From positions 19,497 to 57,701 of the forward strand of contig DLTS01000074.1 of NCBI GenBank assembly GCA_002501485.1: 38,205 bases of DNA, read 5' to 3'. The translations under genes were made by a program, and so were the position numbers. The notes beneath the pieces are model-generated. The model searched no databases and was not told the origin of the DNA. It worked only from the letters and a program-made list of their open reading frames with translations. Shown one piece after another: positions 16,443 through 23,840 of this stretch (positions are counted from its first letter, which is position 1; every line of letters starts with the position of its first letter). This stretch comes from Acidimicrobiaceae bacterium UBA7830 (GTDB lineage Bacteria; Actinomycetota; Acidimicrobiia; Acidimicrobiales; Ilumatobacteraceae).

Positions 16443-17687
16443 TTGAGGTCCCCTGCTGAGTCAACGACCTTTCGGTCGCTCCGTCACAAGAATGTGCAGA
16501 AGTACCTCGGCGGAATGGCAATCTCGCAGATTGGGGCGTGGGTTCAGTTCACCACTGTCGCAGTCGTCGTCGATCGGTTGACCGAATCAACAACAGCTAT
16601 TGGGGTGCTCACGGCATTGCAGTTCGGGCCCCTGCTCGTCATCGGGGCTTGGGCAGGGTCGCTGTCAGACCGAGTGAACCGCCACCAAGTGGTGCTCATT
16701 ACGCAGTCGCTCATGGCCGTTCAGGCAGTGCTACTCGCATTAGCTCATGTCACCGGCACGTTGACGCTCGGGCTCGTGTACGTCGCAACGCTCATGTTGG
16801 GCATTGTGTCGGCTCTTGATAACCCCTTCCGGCGGGGATTCCTCACCGAGCTCGTCGCGCCAGACGAAATTTCGAACGTTATGTCGCTCAACACTGCGAC
16901 GATGACTGGTTCACGAATTTTCGGACCTGCAATCGCAGCGTTGTTGATCGGCCCTTTCGGCGTCGGATGGATGTTCCTCATCAATGCGGTCACTTCGGCA
17001 GCGATCATCTTTTCGATCGTTGGGATCGACCGCTCGCTCGTGAGGGAACCACCTCGTGTTGCGAAGGGCGGTCAGCCGATTCGAGAGGCTGTTCGCTTTA
17101 TTGCGCGAACACCGCTGTTTGGTTCGGTGTTCGCCATCTATACGGCGGTGTCAACCTTTGGCTACAACCACAACGTTGCGTTGCCTCGCATCGCTGACGC
17201 AGCATGGGGAAATCGAATGTGGTTCGGCTGGATCATGACGGCGACAAGCCTCGGCAGCCTCATCGGTTCGCTCCTCACGGCAGGTCGGCCCGCGGTGACG
17301 TTGAGATGGATGACCGCAAATGCCTTTGTCCTCGGAATCGCAGGAGTCGCTCTGGCATTTTCACCGTCGGGGCCGGTTGCTCTCATTGTTGCTGTCCCAC
17401 TTGGGCTCGGCGGAGCGGGCTTCATCGCCTCGATGAATTCTTGGAGCCAAGATATGTGCCCGCCTGAAATGCGCGGACGCGTCCTGGCATTCAGCGCAGT
17501 TGCGTTTCTTGGGTCGTATCCAATTGGTGGCCCAATAACCGGCGTTATTGGCGACTCGGTCGGTCTCACGTGGTCGTTGCTCTACGGCGCAGTGATTGTT
17601 CTTGGCTGCGCACTGTGGCTGAGATTTAGGTTGATTTCTAGCTCGATCATGCGAGAACCCATCGAGACGTCAACACTTTCAGTGTGA
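16443..17687 (+). CDS. MFS transporter, MFS_3/EntS-like exporter
   Basis: 414-residue integral membrane protein of the major facilitator superfamily with about 12 hydrophobic segments. It begins with a short cytoplasmic tail, then AISQIGAWVQFTTVAVVVDRLTES, GAWAGSLSDRVNRHQVVLITQ (motif A-like loop between helices 2 and 3) and DNPFRRGFLTELVAPDEISNVMSLNT, wording typical of the MFS_3/enterobactin-exporter group. It probably exports a small molecule by proton antiport; the substrate is unknown. The TTG start at 16443 is one base after the lepA stop, and the end overlaps the photolyase GTG (GTGA). This transporter is not a standard member of the lepA-hrcA neighbourhood. Confidence 0.85.
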   Translation: MRSPAESTTFRSLRHKNVQKYLGGMAISQIGAWVQFTTVAVVVDRLTESTTAIGVLTALQFGPLLVIGAWAGSLSDRVNRHQVVLITQSLMAVQAVLLALAHVTGTLTLGLVYVATLMLGIVSALDNPFRRGFLTELVAPDEISNVMSLNTATMTGSRIFGPAIAALLIGPFGVGWMFLINAVTSAAIIFSIVGIDRSLVREPPRVAKGGQPIREAVRFIARTPLFGSVFAIYTAVSTFGYNHNVALPRIADAAWGNRMWFGWIMTATSLGSLIGSLLTAGRPAVTLRWMTANAFVLGIAGVALAFSPSGPVALIVAVPLGLGGAGFIASMNSWSQDMCPPEMRGRVLAFSAVAFLGSYPIGGPITGVIGDSVGLTWSLLYGAVIVLGCALWLRFRLISSSIMREPIETSTLSV

Positions 17688-19006
17688 GCGCTTCCCCTGT
17701 CATCTTGTGGTTTCGGCGAGACCTGCGCGTTCGCGACCACCAGGCTCTTGAGCGGGCGCTCTCACTTGGCCCTGTGGTTCCCCTCTTCATTACGGATCCG
17801 GCGTTTGATCGATCGGGCGGCCCGCGCCGAGCTGCGTTAGCCTCTGCGCTTCACAACCTTCGGCAGGCCACCGAAGGCGCACTTGTCATTCGTCGAGGTC
17901 GTCCGGCTGAGGTGCTCACAGAAATGGTGAAGACACTCAGAATCTCCGAAGTTCACGCGTCTCGCGATTACGGCCCATATGGGCACAGTCGTGATGCTGA
18001 GGTCGCAGATGCATTACGTGAGGTTGGTTGTCGCTTGATCGGAACTGGCTCGCCTTATCTGGTTGCTCCGGGAGGGGTGCTCAAAGATGACGGTTCGCCC
18101 TATTCCGTCTTCACTCCCTTCCGGAAGCGCTGGCGACTCACTCTCGGTGCCTCTGAATCGGTACTTAGTGATGCACCCTCTAACCCTGATTGGGTTTCGA
18201 TCGGTGACTCTGGAGATTTACCTGATCAGTACGTAGATGGTCTTCTCAACGACGAATTGACCGACCTTTCCTCTGAGAGCGTGACCCATCGTTGGGAGAC
18301 GTTCGCTAGGGACGGCTTGCACAACTACCGCGATGCGCGTGATTTGCCCGCAGCCGACGGTACGAGCCGCATGTCAGTTGCACTTCGATTTGGGGTGGTT
18401 CACCCAGCTCGATTGCTTCAAGAACTCGACCCGACCTGCGAGCACCACTCGACTTTTGAAAGCGAACTAGCTTGGCGCGACTTCTACGCGGATGTTCTTT
18501 TCCGTCGCCCAGACTCTGCGTGGGCAAACCTCGATACGAAACTAAACGGCATTTTCGTTGACACTGATGATGTCGCACGGGCCCGTTTCGAGTTATGGAC
18601 GCAAGGCATGACAGGGTTCCCGATCGTTGATGCAGGAATGCGCCAACTTGCTGCGACCGGGTGGATGCACAACCGGGTACGGATGATCGTTGCGAGTTTC
18701 TTGGTCAAAGATCTTCATTTGCCGTGGCAGTGGGGAGCAAAGTGGTTCATGCAACACCTTGTTGACGGTGATCTCGCATCAAATAACCATGGTTGGCAGT
18801 GGGCGGCGGGCACAGGTACCGATGCAGCACCCTACTTCCGGGTGTTCAACCCGACGGCTCAAGCCGAACGGTGGGATCCCGCTGGTGAGTATCAGCGCAG
18901 ATGGATCCCCGAACTCAACTCCGATCGCTACCCGGCGCCGATGGTTGACCATGGCGAGGAGCGAAAAGAGGCATTACGGCGTTATGAAGCCGCCCGTGCT
19001 CGCTAG
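17684..19006 (+). CDS. phr: Deoxyribodipyrimidine photo-lyase
   Basis: Light-driven flavoenzyme that repairs cyclobutane pyrimidine dimers; 440 residues. It begins with the antenna-domain strand VILWFRRDLRVRDHQAL and contains the FAD-binding core: ESELAWRDFYADVLF, GMTGFPIVDAGMRQLAATGW, MHNRVRMIVASFLVKDL, LDG-like LVDGDLASNNHGWQWAAGTG and FRVFNPTAQAERWDP. These match class I CPD photolyases; a cryptochrome-like function is possible but less likely. The GTG start overlaps the MFS stop, and its TAG stop lies 23 bases before hrcA, within a CIRCE-like repeat. Confidence 0.95.
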   Translation: MSASPVILWFRRDLRVRDHQALERALSLGPVVPLFITDPAFDRSGGPRRAALASALHNLRQATEGALVIRRGRPAEVLTEMVKTLRISEVHASRDYGPYGHSRDAEVADALREVGCRLIGTGSPYLVAPGGVLKDDGSPYSVFTPFRKRWRLTLGASESVLSDAPSNPDWVSIGDSGDLPDQYVDGLLNDELTDLSSESVTHRWETFARDGLHNYRDARDLPAADGTSRMSVALRFGVVHPARLLQELDPTCEHHSTFESELAWRDFYADVLFRRPDSAWANLDTKLNGIFVDTDDVARARFELWTQGMTGFPIVDAGMRQLAATGWMHNRVRMIVASFLVKDLHLPWQWGAKWFMQHLVDGDLASNNHGWQWAAGTGTDAAPYFRVFNPTAQAERWDPAGEYQRRWIPELNSDRYPAPMVDHGEERKEALRRYEAARAR

Positions 19007-19029
19007 CAGTCGATATCGTTGAGAGCCAG
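19003..19029 (+). promoter_or_regulatory. Degenerate CIRCE-like inverted repeat in front of hrcA
   Basis: CTAGCAGTC (19003-19011), nine bases, then GAGAGCCAG (19021-19029), directly followed by the hrcA ATG. Against the classical CIRCE halves TTAGCACTC and GAGTGCTAA it matches 7/9 and 6/9 with the correct 9-base spacer. A TATCGT -10-like hexamer lies in the spacer at 19014-19019. It could be the HrcA autoregulatory operator, but the symmetry is poor. Confidence 0.4.
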
Positions 19030-20028
19030 ATGCTCGACGACCGTAAGACTGCAATTCTCAGTGCTGTCGTACATGAGTACATAGCGACAGCGCAGCCAGT
19101 GGGTTCTTCCCACCTTGTTGACGCGCCCGGGGTGGGAGTTTCTTCTGCAACAGTTCGTAACGAACTTGCCCACCTAGAGCAAGAGGGTTTTCTCGTTCAG
19201 CCGCATACGTCAGCTGGCCGTATTCCGACCGATAAGGGCTACCGATATTTCGTCGACAACCTCTCAACGCCCGGCCCGCTTGATTCGGCTCAGATGGCTC
19301 AGATCGGAGACTTTTTCACCGCTGCACACGGCCGTCTTGAAGAGATATTGCACCAAACATCTGACTTACTTGCCAACCTCACCAATTCCACGTCATTGGT
19401 GATGGGTCCGACACCGGCCGAGGTTGAGGTGCGAAGCGTCCAACTCGTCCCGCTGAGTTCCACACACGCGACGGTGGTGGTGGTGTTTTCGAATGGAGCG
19501 GTGGAGAGTTCAACGATTGAACTTTCTGATGGCTGGGATGATGAGCGGCTCGCTGATGTAGTTGCAGTTCTCTCCGACAATTTGGTAGGAAAAAAACTCT
19601 CAGAGGTGATGACGATCGACTGTGTCGAGAACGATGCAGTTGCTGCTCTGGCAACCATGGCGCGAGATGCGGTCTTCCAGGTGTCCTCTGATGATCATGT
19701 GTATGTCGGAGGTACATCGTCGGTTGCAGCTTCGTTTGATGCGGTCGAGGTTGTTCGCAACATTCTCCACACGCTCGAGCAGCAGTTTGTTGTTGTCTCG
19801 TTAGTGCGAGACGTGCTCGATCGCGGAATGTCGGTAGCGATTGGAGGAGAACATGGCGTTGAGCCCTTGGCGGCGTGTTCGATCGTTGTCTCACCGGTCG
19901 TGGTCGAGGGTGAGCACGTTGGCTCGGTGGGAGTGCTCGGACCAACTCGCATGAACTACCCGCAGGCGCTCGCAACGGTGGGCCTTGTGAGTGAGCGACT
20001 CGGTACCCGCCTCGAAGAGGGTTCGTGA
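19030..20028 (+). CDS. hrcA: Heat-inducible transcription repressor HrcA
   Basis: 332-residue repressor that binds CIRCE operators to control class I heat-shock genes. The N-terminal winged-helix DNA-binding domain is clear: LDDRKTAILSAVVHEYIATAQPVGS, then GVSSATVRNELAHLEQEGFLVQPHTSAGR and PTDKGYRYFVDNL. The remaining part is the GAF-like effector domain (VVEGEHVGSVGVLGPTRMNYPQALATV). It begins at ATG 19030 with a near-leaderless TATCGT box and a CIRCE-like repeat touching the start codon. The next gene, dnaJ, starts three bases after its stop, so repressor and co-chaperone are co-expressed. No groESL or dnaK is in the window. Confidence 0.97.
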   Translation: MLDDRKTAILSAVVHEYIATAQPVGSSHLVDAPGVGVSSATVRNELAHLEQEGFLVQPHTSAGRIPTDKGYRYFVDNLSTPGPLDSAQMAQIGDFFTAAHGRLEEILHQTSDLLANLTNSTSLVMGPTPAEVEVRSVQLVPLSSTHATVVVVFSNGAVESSTIELSDGWDDERLADVVAVLSDNLVGKKLSEVMTIDCVENDAVAALATMARDAVFQVSSDDHVYVGGTSSVAASFDAVEVVRNILHTLEQQFVVVSLVRDVLDRGMSVAIGGEHGVEPLAACSIVVSPVVVEGEHVGSVGVLGPTRMNYPQALATVGLVSERLGTRLEEGS

Positions 20029-20031
20029 CGA

Positions 20032-21162
20032 GTGGCTGATTACTACGAACTACTTGGCGTGGAACGTTCGGCGAGCGCAGACGAGATCAAAAAGGCGTAT
20101 CGACGTCGGGCACGCGATTTGCACCCTGATGCCAACCCTGATGATCCACAGGCTGAGGATCGATTCAAAGAATTAGCTGTTGCATACCAAGTGCTTTCCG
20201 ATGATGATCAGCGCGCGCGCTACGACCGATTTGGTGAGGCAGGCGTCGGTGGGGCAGGAGGGCCATCGGCAGAAGACATCTTTGGCGGTGGCGGCCTTGG
20301 CGATATTTTCGATGCCTTCTTTGGTGGCTCGAGCCCGTTTGGCGGTGGTGACGGTCGAGGCGGTCCCGCAGGGCCACCGCGGGGCCAAGATATGGAGGTC
20401 GTCCTCGATCTCAAATTTGAGCAAGCCATCTTCGGCGCGGAAGTCTCAGTCGATCTCCGTCTGCCCCAGCGGTGCGATGACTGTGGAGGCACTGGTGCCG
20501 GTGAAGGCACTCAGCCTGTGACTTGCGCAGATTGCAAAGGCGCCGGCCAAGTACGCCGGGTTCGACAAAGCATGCTCGGTCAGATGATGACGACTTCTGC
20601 CTGTTCTCGGTGTTCGGGTCTGGGCGAGGTCATTGCGACCCCGTGCAGCGGATGTCGTGGAGAGGGTCGCGTGACTGCTGAGCGCACCTATCAAGTTGAG
20701 GTGCCGGCGGGTGTCGATACTGGGGCAACGTTGCGGTTGAGTCAGCGCGGAGCGGTAGGTGCTCGTGGTGGAGCAGCTGGAGACCTGTATGTGCACATTC
20801 GAGTTGCAGCGCACGAACAGTACGAGCGTGAAGGCAATGACCTTGTTACTCACGTGCCGATTTCGATTGCCCAGGCGGCTCTTGGCACTGAGCTCACGCT
20901 TACAACCCTCGATGGTGACGAAGAGTTTTCCGTCCCGGCAGGTAGTCAGCCCCATAACCAATTTGTTTTGAGAGGGCGGGGCGTCCCTCGTTTACGAGGC
21001 AGGGGTCGCGGTGACCTTCGCGTCATCATTGACGTGGAGGTCCCGACGAAGTTGTCAGATCATGAAGAGCAGTTGCTTCGGCAGTTTGCCGAAGAGCGGG
21101 GTGAGGTGACGGGTTCATCCGGCGGAGGTCTGTTCTCTCGCATCAAGTCAGCGTTTTCGTAG
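20032..21162 (+). CDS. dnaJ: Molecular chaperone DnaJ
   Basis: Hsp40 co-chaperone (376 residues) that delivers unfolded clients to DnaK and stimulates its ATPase. Seen in order: the J domain with YYELLGVERSASADEIKKAY and HPD (residues about 33-35), a Gly/Phe-rich linker (about 75-120), four zinc-finger repeats CDDCGGTG, CADCKGAG, CSRCSGLG and CSGCRGEG, and the C-terminal substrate-binding beta-domains (GDLYVHIRV). Full type I DnaJ. The GTG start at 20032 is three bases after the hrcA stop. The actinobacterial DnaJ2 that follows hrcA is the natural identification. Confidence 0.97.
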   Translation: MADYYELLGVERSASADEIKKAYRRRARDLHPDANPDDPQAEDRFKELAVAYQVLSDDDQRARYDRFGEAGVGGAGGPSAEDIFGGGGLGDIFDAFFGGSSPFGGGDGRGGPAGPPRGQDMEVVLDLKFEQAIFGAEVSVDLRLPQRCDDCGGTGAGEGTQPVTCADCKGAGQVRRVRQSMLGQMMTTSACSRCSGLGEVIATPCSGCRGEGRVTAERTYQVEVPAGVDTGATLRLSQRGAVGARGGAAGDLYVHIRVAAHEQYEREGNDLVTHVPISIAQAALGTELTLTTLDGDEEFSVPAGSQPHNQFVLRGRGVPRLRGRGRGDLRVIIDVEVPTKLSDHEEQLLRQFAEERGEVTGSSGGGLFSRIKSAFS

Positions 21163-21172
21163 GGCGTCCCCA

Positions 21173-21835
21173 ATGGATGAGGTGCTGCGTCGCTCGGCCG
21201 CCCACATGCTGACCCCGGATATCAACGATCCGTTGCTGAGCGATGGTGCAATTCATCACCTCGACAGAGTGCTGCGGCTGCGGGCAGGCGAATCTGTCAC
21301 CGCCACGAACGGCAACGGTGAATGGCGACAATGCCTGTGGACCGGCACAGGGCTTGAGATCGCAGGTGAGATCCACCACGAACCCGCTCGAGACGATCTT
21401 GAGATATCGGTCGTAATTCCGAAAGGTGATCGGCTCGAGTGGATGGTGCAGAAACTCGTTGAACTCGGAGTTGATCGCATCAGGTTGCTGACATCGGAAC
21501 GGTCGGTTGTTAAATGGGATGATCAACGTGCAGCGAAACAGCTTGATCGGTTGCGACGCGTTGCTGAATCGGCAATTGAGCAGTCTCGACGTATCTGGGG
21601 CTGTGAGATCGTTGGACCGAAGACCGCGCGCGAGGTCTTGCCTACAATTCCGATTGCTGAACCCGGCGGACGAGAGATCACTGAGGATGATCGGGTGATT
21701 GCGGTTGGCCCAGAGGGTGGTTGGACCGCTGAAGAGGTTCAGTGCGCAAAGGAGACCATTTCGATTTCCCGCCAGGTGCTTCGCGTGGAGACAGCTGCAA
21801 TTGCTGCTGTGACGTTGATGGCAGCACAACGATGA
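21173..21835 (+). CDS. rsmE: 16S rRNA (uracil(1498)-N(3))-methyltransferase RsmE
   Basis: SPOUT-class methyltransferase that methylates N3 of U1498 in 16S rRNA. The 220-residue protein has the N-terminal PUA-like strand region (HHLDRVLRLRAGESVTATNG) and the SPOUT knot with VIPKGDRLEWMVQKLVELGV, RLRRVAESAIEQSRR and the SAM-binding VIAVGPEGGWTAEEV and LRVETAAIAAVTLM. It is slightly shorter than the usual roughly 240 residues but complete in motifs. The start is ten bases after dnaJ, and the stop overlaps the hemW ATG (ATGA). dnaJ-rsmE pairing is conserved across bacteria. Confidence 0.95.
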   Translation: MDEVLRRSAAHMLTPDINDPLLSDGAIHHLDRVLRLRAGESVTATNGNGEWRQCLWTGTGLEIAGEIHHEPARDDLEISVVIPKGDRLEWMVQKLVELGVDRIRLLTSERSVVKWDDQRAAKQLDRLRRVAESAIEQSRRIWGCEIVGPKTAREVLPTIPIAEPGGREITEDDRVIAVGPEGGWTAEEVQCAKETISISRQVLRVETAAIAAVTLMAAQR

Positions 21836-22926
21836 CTTCTTCAGCTCACTTCGGTGTCTATTTCCACATACCGTTTTGCGCGCATCGTTGTGGGTATTGC
21901 GCTTTTGCGACATGGAGTGATCGACATCATCTTGAGTCGGCGTATCTAAAAGCGGCCGAGGTTGATATCGAGCGAGCAGTGCAGGAGGGAATGCCCCCAG
22001 CGTCGAGTATTTTTGTTGGGGGCGGTACACCGAGCCTCGTTTCTGCAGATCGCCTTGCGTCAGTAATTTCATCAATTCCGAGACACGAAGGCGCTGAGAT
22101 CACTGTTGAATGCAACCCTGACGATGTCACAGCAGGACGTTTGCGTGAGTTGTGCGCGGCTGGAGTCAATCGCATCAGCCTTGGGGTGCAGTCGACGATC
22201 CCGCATGTCTTGACTTCGTTAGACCGAACTCATGACGTAGAGAATGTGCAACGTGCGGTGGAGTGCATTCGATCGGTTGGAATCTCTACATTCAATCTCG
22301 ACCTCATCTACGGCACGGCGGGAGAAACGCTTGACGAATGGCGATCCTGTCTCACCGAATTACTCTGGCATCACCCGCCGCATATCTCCGCGTATGCATT
22401 GACGGTTGAACCCGGTACCCCGCTCGCTGAGCAGCACGAACGACATCCTGACGATGACGACCAGGCCGACAAATATGTCGTGGCCGACGAGGTGCTCTCA
22501 TCTGCTGGCCTCACCAACTATGAGGTCTCGAATTGGGCCTCACCCGGACATGAGTGTCGACACAACCTCCTGTATTGGCGCCAAGGTAACTACCGAGGGT
22601 TTGGTTGTGCAGCCCACTCTCATGAGGATGGCCGACGCTGGTGGAATGTGAGAACCCCGGATCGGTACATCGCACTTGTGCGCGATGGTGCCTCGGTCGA
22701 GGCGGCATCTGAAACTCTCGATGCGGAAACCCGCGTGTTCGAAGAACTTGAGTTGCAATTACGGCTTCGTGAAGGGGTGCCGCGTGAGGCGCTTGACGGC
22801 GAAGTCCTAGACGGCTTAGTGGAGCTGCGTGACGAGCGCTGGGTGCTTACCCGAAATGGACGTCTCATGGCGAACGAGATCAGCACTCGACTCATTGTCC
22901 CACCGACGGTTGCCGGCGACTACTGA
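21832..22926 (+). CDS. hemW: Radical SAM heme chaperone HemW (coproporphyrinogen oxidase-like)
   Basis: 364-residue radical SAM protein. It begins MTSSAHFGVYFHIPFCAHRC and carries the [4Fe-4S] CxxxCxxC signature with C16, C20 and C23 (followed by AF). Further landmarks are FVGGGTPSLVSADRL, ITVECNPDDV, NRISLGVQS and STFNLDLIYGTAGETLDEW. HemW inserts heme into target enzymes and is often misnamed HemN; without the HemN-specific extra cysteine context HemW is the better call. The ATG at 21832 overlaps the rsmE stop; the longer in-frame frame upstream is inside rsmE. It is the last protein gene before tRNA-Val. Confidence 0.92.
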   Translation: MTSSAHFGVYFHIPFCAHRCGYCAFATWSDRHHLESAYLKAAEVDIERAVQEGMPPASSIFVGGGTPSLVSADRLASVISSIPRHEGAEITVECNPDDVTAGRLRELCAAGVNRISLGVQSTIPHVLTSLDRTHDVENVQRAVECIRSVGISTFNLDLIYGTAGETLDEWRSCLTELLWHHPPHISAYALTVEPGTPLAEQHERHPDDDDQADKYVVADEVLSSAGLTNYEVSNWASPGHECRHNLLYWRQGNYRGFGCAAHSHEDGRRWWNVRTPDRYIALVRDGASVEAASETLDAETRVFEELELQLRLREGVPREALDGEVLDGLVELRDERWVLTRNGRLMANEISTRLIVPPTVAGDY

Positions 22927-22937
22927 ACCGATATCAT
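22910..22937 (+). promoter_or_regulatory. Candidate promoter of tRNA-Val
   Basis: TTGCCG (22910-22915), a 16-bp spacer and TATCAT (22932-22937). The start would be about six bases before the mature tRNA 5' end. The -35 lies inside the end of hemW. Confidence 0.4.
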
Positions 22938-22949
22938 TCGAGGCGCTAC

Positions 22950-23023
22950 GGGCGCGTAGCTCAGTTGGTTAGAGCGCCACCATGACACGGTGGAGGTCCC
23001 GGGTTCGAGTCCCGTCGTGCCCA
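22950..23023 (+). tRNA. tRNA-Val (anticodon GAC)
   Basis: A 74-base cloverleaf. Acceptor stem GGGCGCG (22950-22956) pairs with CGTGCCC (23016-23022) with one G-U pair, discriminator A at 23023. The D arm is GCTC/GAGC, the anticodon stem CCACC/GGTGG with loop ATGACAC, giving anticodon GAC at 22984-22986. The T loop is TTCGAGT with one unpaired position at the stem base (C/T). No CCA is encoded. It reads valine codons GUC/GUU. Confidence 0.96.
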
Positions 23024-23065
23024 CTCGTTGAGAGTGAACAGCGCTCCTTCGCTCGTTCTTCCCGG

Positions 23066-23092
23066 CTCTGCGAAGTCGGCTACGCCGCAGAG
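23066..23092. other. Hairpin downstream of tRNA-Val
   Basis: CTCTGCG (23066-23072) and CGCAGAG (23086-23092) form a perfect 7-bp stem with a 13-base loop, 43 bases after the tRNA. No U-tract follows, so a terminator or processing role is only a guess. The rest of 23024-23199 shows nothing recognisable. Confidence 0.3.
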
Positions 23093-23199
23093 GTGGGGCA
23101 TGTCGAGGATTGTTGCCTGAGAGAATTGCATGAGGGGTGACGCTGTTCGAGTGGTATGCGTTCAACCTGATTTCGAAACATCACCGTACGTGTGGGGGC

Positions 23200-23205
23200 T
23201 ACAGT
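23200..23205 (+). promoter_or_regulatory. Leaderless -10 box for the RDD gene
   Basis: TACAGT is followed by seven bases and the ATG at 23213. It selects this ATG over an in-frame start at 23192, which lies upstream of the box. Confidence 0.5.
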
Positions 23206-23212
23206 CTCAGAT

Positions 23213-23770
23213 ATGAGCGACATTCCGCCTCCGCCACCGCCGCCCGTGATGCCACAGCACAGTGGACAAGAATCGTGGTCGAGTGACATCTCAGGTCGCG
23301 CTGGGTTCGGAGCACGGCTCGGCGCGTATCTCCTAGATTTCGTTTTATATGGCTTGGTGCTGGCGATTCCTGTCGTCGCTGGAGTCTTGGTCATTCTCGT
23401 GCCGATTGCGAGCAACTGTGTTTCGGTGCTTGGTTCAGATGAGATCATTTGTCCGCCTGGTGTGCCATCGGGGTCATCAGTTGCGGGCGGGGTTGCTCTT
23501 ATCGTCCTCGGAATATTGGGCGTTATCTTCATCTACGTCAGGGCAGAAGGCAAAACCGGGCAAACCTGGGGTCGGAAAATCGTTGGCGTCAAAGTGGTTC
23601 GAGTTGCTGATGGGCAACCGCCGGGCTTTTGGCGAGCTTTCGGCCGCGAGCTGTTTGGTAACGTCATCTCAGGTCAAATTCTCTATCTCGGTTACCTCTG
23701 GATGATTTGGGATAAAGACCGCCAGACGTGGCATGACAAGGTGGCGGGAACCATAGTCGTGAAGGTCTGA
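23213..23770 (+). CDS. RDD-family membrane protein
   Basis: 185 residues. The N terminus is a short proline-rich cytoplasmic tail (MSDIPPPPPPPVMPQ), followed by the RDD-like GARLGAYLLDFVLYGLVLAI, a second membrane segment (GGVALIVLGILGVIFIYV), the conserved TWGRKIVGVKVVRVADGQ turn and a final segment before DKDRQTWHDKVAGTIVVKV, which is the hallmark end of RDD proteins. The exact role of RDD proteins is mostly unknown; some relatives act in ion or small-molecule transport. It begins at ATG 23213 by its TACAGT box. The gene stands alone, 70 bp before the liv operon. Confidence 0.85.
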   Translation: MSDIPPPPPPPVMPQHSGQESWSSDISGRAGFGARLGAYLLDFVLYGLVLAIPVVAGVLVILVPIASNCVSVLGSDEIICPPGVPSGSSVAGGVALIVLGILGVIFIYVRAEGKTGQTWGRKIVGVKVVRVADGQPPGFWRAFGRELFGNVISGQILYLGYLWMIWDKDRQTWHDKVAGTIVVKV

Positions 23771-23802
23771 CCGCAGTTAGCTGTGTTGATTGTCCGGTAT
23801 GA

Positions 23803-23831
23803 GTGACCTCGTCTGGAATCCGAGATAGCCT
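23803..23831 (+). promoter_or_regulatory. Candidate promoter of livHMGF
   Basis: GTGACC (23803-23808), a 17-bp spacer and TAGCCT (23826-23831), nine bases before the livH ATG. The start would leave a leader of two to three bases, with no Shine-Dalgarno sequence. Confidence 0.45.
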
Positions 23832-23840
23832 GACGCCCCG

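Noticed and set aside
21742..21831. Extended HemW N terminus with a CNCCC cluster
   Set aside because: These codons lie within rsmE in another frame; the ATG overlapping the rsmE stop gives the standard HemW opening.
22920..23165. Minus-strand open frame of 81 codons across the tRNA-Val gene, with a peptide containing TTGLEPGTSTVSWWRSNQLSY
   Set aside because: This is the translation of the antisense strand of the tRNA; near-identical spurious peptides are produced wherever such tRNAs are read backwards.
23024..23199. Possible integration (att) site at the 3' end of tRNA-Val
   Set aside because: No second copy of the tRNA 3' end, no integrase and no mobile genes are visible in the downstream region.
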